A stretch of 5,017 nt of DNA from CAYVXT01 sp964455485 (GTDB lineage Bacteria > Patescibacteriota > Minisyncoccia > Phycocordibacterales > WO2-35-19), in assembly GCA_964455485.1 (NCBI GenBank), contig CAYVXT010000032.1, forward strand, positions 1-5,017, in the 5' to 3' direction. Of this stretch, positions 1 through 5,017 are shown piece by piece (positions within the stretch are counted from its first letter, which is position 1; the number at the start of each line of letters is the position of its first letter). Position numbers and translations under genes: made by a program. The notes below the pieces were generated by a model that saw nothing but the letters and a program-made list of their open reading frames with translations, made no database searches and was not told the DNA's origin.

Positions 1-1
1 A

Positions 2-334
2 CCCCAATCTTTCGAAGAACAGAGTTTTCTTGCCTTAAGCCTTACCCCAGAGGAAATGAAAGCACTTTTTCGCGTAGGCCCCCTACATCCATTTGTACAA
101 ATGATTATGGATGGAGAAATGTTCCATGCACACACAAAAATTGCAGCAAGCACACCCATTGCATATCAACAAAAACCGCTAAAGGGATACTTTATGCAGT
201 GCAATCAATATTGTTATGATCCTGTAGAATACATCCTGTATACAGGTATTACTCCAGAGGAACTAGAAGATCTTTTTATCTCTTTATGCAAAAAATCTGG
301 GTATGTTTTTAAAACAAACAATGCAAAAAATTAA
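2..334 (+). CDS. C-terminal part of an unrecognised protein (5' end outside window)
   Basis: The reading frame is open from the window edge to the TAA at 332-334, so at least 110 residues of a longer protein are present. The first ATG, at 56, lies inside a protein-like segment (SLTPEEMKALF), so it is probably an internal methionine and not the start. I recognise no family. The visible part is soluble-looking, with four cysteines and no membrane segment. The segment LTPEEMKALF near the left edge resembles ITPEELEDLF about 69 residues later, and the matching DNA (around 42-57 and 249-264) is also similar, which hints at an internal repeat. The end overlaps the possible starts of the GMD gene at 303 and 321, or stops 7 nt before the one at 342, so the two are probably co-transcribed and translationally coupled. 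The function is unknown. Confidence 0.7.
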   Translation, partial: PQSFEEQSFLALSLTPEEMKALFRVGPLHPFVQMIMDGEMFHAHTKIAASTPIAYQQKPLKGYFMQCNQYCYDPVEYILYTGITPEELEDLFISLCKKSGYVFKTNNAKN

Positions 335-1439
335 AAACCAAATGATTAGAAACTATTTATTCATATTTTTTACATACCTTCTTCCATTCTCAACGGGATT
401 TTGCTCGTTACAAAAAGCGCTCATCTTTGGAGTAGGAGGTCAAGACGGACACTATCTGGCCCAATTTTTAATAGAAAAGGGGTATGAAGTACATGGCGTA
501 ATGCATGCCATTTCTTCAATTGAAGATCACGATTTTCCAAAAAACGAGCATTTTTTTGTACACCCAGGAAACTTATTAGACACGGCAAGCATCCTTTGCC
601 TTATAGACAAAATAAGGCCCAATGAGATTTATAACCTAGCAGCTCAAAGTAGCGTTTCAAAATCTTTTGAAATTCCCGAATATACAGCTGAAGTGAATGC
701 CTTAGGAACCCTCCGTATTTTAGAAGCAATTAAACAACTGGATCTAATCAGCAAAGTAAAATTTTACCAAGCCTCTACAAGCGAATTGTATGGCATTACC
801 AAGGAAATCCCTCAAACGGAAAAGACTCCCTTTCACCCGTGTTCCCCTTATGCAACCTCTAAACTATTTGGATACTGGATTACTATTAATTATCGAGAAT
901 CCTATAAACTTTTTGCATGTAACGGCTTTCTTTTTAATCATGAATCTCCTTATCGCAATCAGAGCTTTGTTTCTCGCAAGATCACACATGCAGTTTCTCA
1001 AATTGCAGCAGGAAAGCAAAAATCTTTTTCACTTGGCAATTTAGATGCCAAGCGTGATTGGGGATACGCGAAAGACTATGTTGAAGCCATGTGGCTTATT
1101 CTGCAACAGGAAGAACCGGAAGACTTTGTAATTGCAACAGGCGAAATACACTCTGTAAGAGAATTTGTCGAATGTGCCTTTAAAGAAGTGGGCATCCATA
1201 TAGAGTGGGAAGGACAGGGCATAAATGAAGTAGGCCTAGATAAAAAAACAAAAAACATGCTTGTATACGTCAACCCTATCTATTTTCGTCCTAATGAGGT
1301 TTCTCCAAGCTTAGGAGATGCAAAAAGAGCACAAGACCAACTTAACTGGAAACCAAAAACTTCTTTTACAGAATTAGTAAAAATCATGATGCAATCAGAC
1401 ATAAAATTTTCAGAAAAAGAAAACATATACCCAAAATGA
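321..1439 (+). CDS. gmd: GDP-mannose 4,6-dehydratase homologue with an N-terminal hydrophobic leader
   Basis: It is predicted to convert GDP-mannose to GDP-4-keto-6-deoxymannose, the precursor of GDP-fucose, GDP-rhamnose and similar sugars. It is an extended short-chain dehydrogenase with the GVGGQDG nucleotide motif at residues 37-43. ASTSELYG carries the catalytic Thr153 and Glu155. SPYATSK carries Tyr177 and Lys181. FNHESP, RDWG, DFVIATG and YFRP segments match GMD throughout. Three ATGs are possible: 303, 321 and 342. I drew 321 because it gives a typical basic n-region before the hydrophobic stretch (about residues 12-23), but none has a clear Shine-Dalgarno. No ATG, GTG or TTG lies between 342 and the enzyme core, so every start includes the leader (ending near TGFCS, residue 29). 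Oddities: the family's KRRA segment after HG is MHAI (residues 60-63), the usual GDL is GNL, and SPRR is SPYR. The last codons and stop lie in a palindromic repeat. The GMD family call is secure. Location, cofactor and activity are uncertain. Confidence 0.93.
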   Translation: MQKIKNQMIRNYLFIFFTYLLPFSTGFCSLQKALIFGVGGQDGHYLAQFLIEKGYEVHGVMHAISSIEDHDFPKNEHFFVHPGNLLDTASILCLIDKIRPNEIYNLAAQSSVSKSFEIPEYTAEVNALGTLRILEAIKQLDLISKVKFYQASTSELYGITKEIPQTEKTPFHPCSPYATSKLFGYWITINYRESYKLFACNGFLFNHESPYRNQSFVSRKITHAVSQIAAGKQKSFSLGNLDAKRDWGYAKDYVEAMWLILQQEEPEDFVIATGEIHSVREFVECAFKEVGIHIEWEGQGINEVGLDKKTKNMLVYVNPIYFRPNEVSPSLGDAKRAQDQLNWKPKTSFTELVKIMMQSDIKFSEKENIYPK

Positions 1440-1588
1440 CTCAAAAGTTGGTGTTTAGACGACGCCAAAGCCCCGGGATTTAAATTGCGTAAATGGGTCA
1501 ATATTATAATATGGACCCATTTACGCAATTTGAATCGCGGGAGCTTTCGCGTTGTCTAAACACCAACTTTTGAGTCATTTTGGGTATA
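1426..1588. repeat. 163-bp near-perfect palindrome (MITE-like or intergenic repeat)
   Basis: The left arm 1426-1506 is the reverse complement of 1507-1588. By my hand alignment about 75 of 82 columns match, with six mismatches and one gap, and pairing reaches the very centre (1506/1507) with no loop. The outer 35 bp (1426-1460 with 1554-1588) pair without a mismatch. The mismatches cluster at 1461-1481 with 1532-1553, where two of them could be G-U pairs in RNA. The element ends in CCCAAAATGACTC-type termini flanked by TATA on both sides. It contains the gmd stop codon and ends 12 nt before the AAGGAG of the next gene. There is no T-run after the stem, so it is not a classical terminator, although the RNA would form an extremely stable hairpin and could stall, be cleaved by RNase III, or protect mRNA ends. 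It encodes no protein. Mobile origin is an inference. Confidence 0.9.
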
Positions 1589-1600
1589 CTTTCTAAGGCC

Positions 1601-1606
1601 AAGGAG
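1601..1606 (+). promoter_or_regulatory. Shine-Dalgarno for the glycosyltransferase gene, unusually close to ATG
   Basis: AAGGAG is the only strong Shine-Dalgarno-like sequence before any gene here. It lies just 2 nt before the ATG at 1609, closer than the usual 5-9 nt. An in-frame TAA at 1594-1596 rules out an earlier start, and the next ATG (1627) is too far away, so 1609 is still the best start. The site is 12 nt outside the palindrome and would stay free if that hairpin forms in the mRNA. Confidence 0.55.
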
Positions 1607-1608
1607 TT

Positions 1609-2607
1609 ATGAAAAAATACTTACACATGTTTTTCTGCATATTAATACCACCTCTTTTCAGTTCTGAAGATACACAATCTTCATGCGAATTTAAGCGCCG
1701 TCACCCCTCTTTCTATCCAGGAGACCCTCTGTTTCGATTAACGCAACTTGAAGGATTTTCATCTAATCACGAGCAAGGACTTAGCGAAATAAGACAATTA
1801 TCTGCTGACTTTGAAAAATACCATCCTTTTGAACCAAGTACTATCCCCATTGACATCCTAATACCCATTATTGAAAAAGACCTCAATATGCTTGAACATG
1901 TTGTCACCTATGCCCGGCGCAACGTCATGCATCCAATCTGCAATGTGTATGTCGTTGCTCCAGCAAACCCTAATATCATGGCTCAAGCTGAAAACCTTGG
2001 ATGCCTTTTTATCGATGAATCGACAGTCCTTCCTATTCAACTTAGAGACATCCCCTACTTTCCAAGAGGACAAGACCGGAGAGGTTGGCTTTTCCAACAA
2101 TTTTTAAAACTTAGCTGTGATGAAATGTGTGCATCCAACCATATTCTCGTTATTGATGCCGATACACTTATTGTACGGCCTCAAACCTTCCTTTATAAAA
2201 ATTACACTATTTTTAACTGTTCCGATGAGCTCCACCTCCCCTACAGAAAAATTTATGAAAAATTAATAGGAGAAAAAGTAAAGGGCCCCTTTTCCTTTGT
2301 AAGCCACTGCACTCTTTTTGAAAAATCCAAACTAAAACACCTTAAACAACACATCGAAACTATCCATCACAAACAATGGTTTGAAGCAATTATCGATCTT
2401 ATTGATAAAAATGAAGGTGCAGGTTTTGCTGAAAATGAAACCTACCCTCAGTTTGTAGTCTCTTACTACCCTAATGAATTCCTACAGCTATACTTTTTTA
2501 ATATAGGATTGAATAGAAAATCGTATCTTTCTCGATTTCTTAACAAAGAACTCAAATTTCAAAACAACGAACTTATTAAATCAGTTTCTTTTCACCACTA
2601 TCTATAA
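1609..2607 (+). CDS. Putative exported glycosyltransferase (DUF6492-like, GT-A fold)
   Basis: This 332-residue protein is a probable sugar transferase. Residues 1-18 look like a Sec signal peptide: MKK, a hydrophobic stretch, then LFSSE. The body begins the GT-A pattern at about residue 81 (IDILIPIIEKD). It has a second strand NVYVVAP at 112-118, then GQDRRGWLFQQFLKL at 154-168, which resembles the W-x-x-Q-Q-x-x-K-L segment of DUF6492 proteins. It then has VIDADTLIVRP with the metal and nucleotide-sugar motif DAD at 183-185, and a late acidic segment GFAENETYP (272-280) like the SEYE-type segment of the same group. No membrane segment follows the leader. The gene follows gmd after the palindrome and ends 5 nt from the convergent autotransporter gene. 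The neighbouring nucleotide-sugar enzyme supports a glycosylation role, but donor, acceptor and location are unknown. The family match is from memory of its motifs. Confidence 0.78.
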   Translation: MKKYLHMFFCILIPPLFSSEDTQSSCEFKRRHPSFYPGDPLFRLTQLEGFSSNHEQGLSEIRQLSADFEKYHPFEPSTIPIDILIPIIEKDLNMLEHVVTYARRNVMHPICNVYVVAPANPNIMAQAENLGCLFIDESTVLPIQLRDIPYFPRGQDRRGWLFQQFLKLSCDEMCASNHILVIDADTLIVRPQTFLYKNYTIFNCSDELHLPYRKIYEKLIGEKVKGPFSFVSHCTLFEKSKLKHLKQHIETIHHKQWFEAIIDLIDKNEGAGFAENETYPQFVVSYYPNEFLQLYFFNIGLNRKSYLSRFLNKELKFQNNELIKSVSFHHYL

Positions 2608-2639
2608 AAAAATCAATCACCACATAAGCCAGGTGTGAT
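2606..2639 (-). terminator. Weak terminator-like hairpin at the end of the autotransporter gene
   Basis: Read on the - strand, ATCAC (2639-2635) can pair with GTGAT (2620-2616), and the stop codon is followed by seven T (2612-2606). The stem is only five base pairs, perhaps six with a bulge, and part of it lies in the last codons. This is a weak candidate for intrinsic termination. No comparable structure serves the + strand gene that ends at 2607. Confidence 0.3.
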
Positions 2640-4922
2640 AACTCCGATCTTTCTTGGCACGGGCATATTATTTATTGAGCTTGTGTCAAAAATAAAAGTG
2701 CCAGAGATATTGTTAAGGAGTATCTCATTATCAGATTTATTATTTCGAAGTCTTAAACAAAGGTTCCCATTAACCGCTTCAACGAGTACACCTGGAGATC
2801 CATTTCCAATAAAAGCATTCGAATCCACCTTAAAGTTTGAAACTGACCCAAAATCTGAAGATAAAAACAACCCAAAGTCGCTAGAATTCTCCACACGATT
2901 GCTAGTCACTTCGCCTATTAGGGGACCAGAATTATTAGTAAAGTAAGATATACCACCAAAAACATTGGCCTGTATTTGATTAGAAATAGAGCGCACCGAA
3001 CACAAAGATGTGGACGTTGAAGCAAATAAAATTCCCAGATTAGCATTAAAAATGCCTTCAGTTCCGTTGTAAGAAATTACATTATCTCTAATATAAGCAT
3101 TTAAAACTGAAGCATCAGAGCTTATAAGATTAATTCCATCCCCAAAATTATGAGCAACCTCATTATTCTGAAAATTAAATTCCACGTGAGAAGAACCATA
3201 GGAATCCAGAGTAACAGCCCCTCGCAAAGAGGTTCCATTATAATCAATTACATTAGACTGAACATCAAAGACGCTATTCGAAATTCCATACACCTCTGCA
3301 TGAAACCCCTTTGTGCATTGAGTAATTGTATTCTCAACAATTGATGCTGATCCAGTTGCATCCACCAAAATAATTTGCAACCCTATACTACCACCGCCTA
3401 TACTTGAAAAACCACTAATGACATTATTTGTAATAGAACATACTGCATCCACAGCACTCAACTGCAAGTTAATCCCAGCAATTCCCTGATTGTCTGATGA
3501 ACGTATTGAATTATTGGCTATATACGCATTGCCAGACAAACTAGGCATATAAATACCAACCTGCGAATCTTTTATATCAAACTGGTTATCTGTAACTATA
3601 ATATTATGGGTTGCAACTCCTAATTGAGCACCCACCGCATAAGCTGGTAAAAAATCAGGCTGTTGTAGGATATAGGCTGGTGCCGTAAACTTCAAACCTG
3701 CCAGCCTATTATTATTAGCTACATTTACAATACGACCATTTATCAATGTACTTGTTAAATGAGGAAAGTCTCCTGTCATTTGAGGAATTATGATCAACCC
3801 TAAAGTTGTTAAAATGGGATGGTTTATCCCTGATCCTAAAAGCTGTTGAAAATCTTGAAGTTGATAATCTCCTGCATCTAAGCCTTTTGTTGTCCCATCC
3901 CCTGAAAAAATATAAATGATATCGTGTGAGGATGACACCACAAGCGCTGTCGAAAGATCTGAATACGGACTCTTAAAAGTGCCCTCTGAATGACTCTGAT
4001 TATTTACGAAAATAAAATGTAAAGGCTGATCTGTACCTGGGTCTATAGCAACAAGATGTTTGTGTTTGCTATCAACAACAATAATCTCATCCCTAATAAC
4101 AGGCTGCATAACAAGTGAGTTTAAGTGAATATTCTTGGAACAATCGGACAGGGAAGACTTTTTACTTTGGACTTTGGTTCTGGGCCCAAAAGGAATGCTG
4201 CATGTGATTTGGACCTGAAGATTATTATGAAAAATATTATCATAAGAATTGCTAATCTCTAATTTAATATACTCTTTATACCCTGCAGATACACGAGCTC
4301 CTCCTCCATAGGATTTTTTCTCCTGACCCTCAAAATAATAAGGACCTCCCGCGGCATAAAAACTCCAATTTTTTATCTTTCGAAAATGAACACCTATCTC
4401 ACCATTGACACCTCTCATCAAAAAGGTTTGCCTCACCTTTAAAATCATATGATGTTGAGAAAAATGACTAAAGTGAGGGTCATATAGATCGCTTTTCTTT
4501 TTTCCAAAAGGAAAATACCCATTAAGTCGAAAATCCCAAGTAGTCCCAAGAGACTCAATACCCACTCCGATTTGATTAGCATGCTGTATATGCTTTACCT
4601 GCCTATAATCGTAATAGACCTGAGCCCCATAGATCCTATTGCCGATATATCGTCCCCCAAGTCCCCCGTTAAATGCCCACTTGCTATCGTTAAATAGATG
4701 CCCTCGAAGGTCAATAAAAGGGACAAAAAAGTCCTTGTTTAATCCTAAAAATAGTTCAAGCGTCGTATACCCTGTATCGTAACCAATACCAGCAGGCTCA
4801 ATATGCCGTATACTTGCACGCATGTGCTGCGCCCCAAAGCCACAACTTTGAGTCTCGACAGTCCTCCCATAAATAAAAAAACCAAGACACAACGTGGTTG
4901 CAATATGAATGAACCGATTCAT
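2613..4922 (-). CDS. Inverse autotransporter (intimin/invasin-like barrel) with beta-helix passenger
   Basis: This 769-residue protein is predicted to sit in the outer membrane and display its C-terminal part outside. Residues 1-19 are a signal peptide (MNRF, then a hydrophobic stretch). Residues about 28-246 are rich in alternating strands and match the inverse autotransporter barrel: GGLGGRYIGNRIYGAQVYYDYR, NQIGVGIESL, TWDFRLNGYFPFG, YAAGGPYYF, and a final strand at 234-246 ending in IPFG. A linker (about 247-290) holds PVIRDEIIVVD, like the segment after the barrel in relatives. Residues about 304-370 contain GTFKSPYSDL and DIIYIFSGDGTT, typical of the entry to a beta-helix. Residues about 400-735 form a parallel beta-helix in which Asn-bearing turns recur every 25-34 residues. 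There are no LysM or Ig-like domains. It ends PGLCGD. The start at 4922 fits the signal peptide, and a GAAAAGAG purine stretch lies about 10 nt upstream. Likely role is adhesion or host contact. The ligand is unknown. Confidence 0.88.
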   Translation of the reverse strand: MNRFIHIATTLCLGFFIYGRTVETQSCGFGAQHMRASIRHIEPAGIGYDTGYTTLELFLGLNKDFFVPFIDLRGHLFNDSKWAFNGGLGGRYIGNRIYGAQVYYDYRQVKHIQHANQIGVGIESLGTTWDFRLNGYFPFGKKKSDLYDPHFSHFSQHHMILKVRQTFLMRGVNGEIGVHFRKIKNWSFYAAGGPYYFEGQEKKSYGGGARVSAGYKEYIKLEISNSYDNIFHNNLQVQITCSIPFGPRTKVQSKKSSLSDCSKNIHLNSLVMQPVIRDEIIVVDSKHKHLVAIDPGTDQPLHFIFVNNQSHSEGTFKSPYSDLSTALVVSSSHDIIYIFSGDGTTKGLDAGDYQLQDFQQLLGSGINHPILTTLGLIIIPQMTGDFPHLTSTLINGRIVNVANNNRLAGLKFTAPAYILQQPDFLPAYAVGAQLGVATHNIIVTDNQFDIKDSQVGIYMPSLSGNAYIANNSIRSSDNQGIAGINLQLSAVDAVCSITNNVISGFSSIGGGSIGLQIILVDATGSASIVENTITQCTKGFHAEVYGISNSVFDVQSNVIDYNGTSLRGAVTLDSYGSSHVEFNFQNNEVAHNFGDGINLISSDASVLNAYIRDNVISYNGTEGIFNANLGILFASTSTSLCSVRSISNQIQANVFGGISYFTNNSGPLIGEVTSNRVENSSDFGLFLSSDFGSVSNFKVDSNAFIGNGSPGVLVEAVNGNLCLRLRNNKSDNEILLNNISGTFIFDTSSINNMPVPRKIGVITPGLCGD

Positions 4923-4937
4923 AAAAATAAAACTCTT

Positions 4938-4966
4938 TTCATAGCCTAAATTTTCGAAACAGTAAA
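4938..4966 (-). promoter_or_regulatory. Possible weak promoter for the autotransporter gene
   Basis: On the - strand, TTTACT (4966-4961) and TATGAA (4943-4938) are separated by 17 nt and each match four of six bases of the -35 and -10 consensus. Transcription would start near 4931, only about 9 nt before the ATG, and would leave out the purine stretch that could serve as Shine-Dalgarno. This makes the call doubtful. Matches this weak arise by chance in AT-rich DNA. Confidence 0.2.
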
Positions 4967-5017
4967 AGCGAGTTTCAAAAGAGATCTAATGGTGTACCAT
5001 GCAAGGTCATTTTTTGC
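4946..5017 (-). CDS. Possible C-terminal end of another - strand gene
   Basis: Reading leftwards from the window edge, a frame stays open for 23 codons and ends in TAG at 4948-4946. The peptide (beginning AKNDLAWYTIRSLLKLAF) has protein-like composition, but a stretch this short is often open by chance. If real, the gene ends 23 nt before the autotransporter start, and the two could share a transcript. I do not recognise it. Confidence 0.2.
   Translation of the reverse strand, partial: AKNDLAWYTIRSLLKLAFTVSKI

Noticed and set aside
1485..1510. Promoter at the palindrome centre: TTGCGT and TATAAT
   Set aside because: The TATAAT is perfect, but the spacing is 14 nt, too short, and it arises from the AT-rich palindromic centre, where the same motif appears on the other strand. 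An outward promoter is possible but not supportable.
1280..1528. Open frame on the - strand running from the palindrome into gmd
   Set aside because: It is antisense to clear GMD coding sequence and starts inside the palindrome. Its peptide shows no family features.
1426..1588. Ordinary rho-independent terminator between gmd and the glycosyltransferase
   Set aside because: The stem is about 80 bp with no loop and no T-run follows it. It may affect RNA processing but does not have terminator form.
1585..1590. TATACT as a -10 box for the glycosyltransferase gene
   Set aside because: No acceptable -35 lies 16-18 nt upstream, and a start near 1597 would leave almost no leader and cut close to the Shine-Dalgarno.
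1858..2107. Overlapping open frames on both strands inside the glycosyltransferase gene
   Set aside because: They lie within a gene with strong motif support and their peptides show no recognisable pattern.
4951..4980. Small inverted repeat (TTTTCGAAAC with GTTTCAAAA) upstream of the autotransporter gene
   Set aside because: It has a nine-pair stem with a bulge and an 11-nt loop in AT-rich DNA. It could be an operator or a terminator of an upstream gene, but nothing distinguishes it from chance.

Overview
The window looks like a piece of an AT-rich chromosome from a Chlamydia-like bacterium (Parachlamydiales and relatives). This assignment is inferred. It rests on an inverse autotransporter with a beta-helix passenger of a type I associate with environmental chlamydiae, a run of genes with Sec-type leaders, and weak Shine-Dalgarno sequences. 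No rRNA, tRNA, CRISPR array or complete insertion sequence is visible.

Left part (about 1-1439, + strand): the 3' end of an unrecognised gene runs directly into, and overlaps, a gene for a GDP-mannose 4,6-dehydratase (GMD) homologue. The GMD keeps its glycine-rich nucleotide motif and the Thr/Glu/Tyr/Lys catalytic set. It is unusual in two ways: it has a hydrophobic, signal-peptide-like leader where the family is normally cytosolic and leaderless, and it lacks the arginine pair that contacts the NADP cofactor in known GMDs.

Middle (about 1426-1588): a near-perfect 163-bp palindrome with no loop starts inside the last codons of gmd and supplies its stop codon. It ends just before the ribosome binding site of the next gene. 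It resembles a palindromic, MITE-like intergenic repeat flanked by TATA rather than an ordinary terminator.

Right-middle (1609-2607, + strand): a putative GT-A-type glycosyltransferase of the DUF6492 type with a DAD metal-binding motif and again an N-terminal signal peptide. It ends 5 nt from the end of the convergent gene.

Right part (2613-4922, - strand): a 769-residue outer-membrane protein with a signal peptide, an intimin/invasin-like inverse autotransporter barrel, a short linker, and a long parallel beta-helix passenger with an asparagine ladder. Beyond its start lie 95 nt with weak promoter-like elements and possibly the last codons of another - strand gene.

Taken together the genes suggest envelope or secreted functions. 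A nucleotide-sugar enzyme and a glycosyltransferase, both apparently with export signals, sit beside a large surface-exposed adhesin-like protein. That they form one exported glycosylation pathway acting on surface or host targets is a hypothesis, not something the sequence proves.
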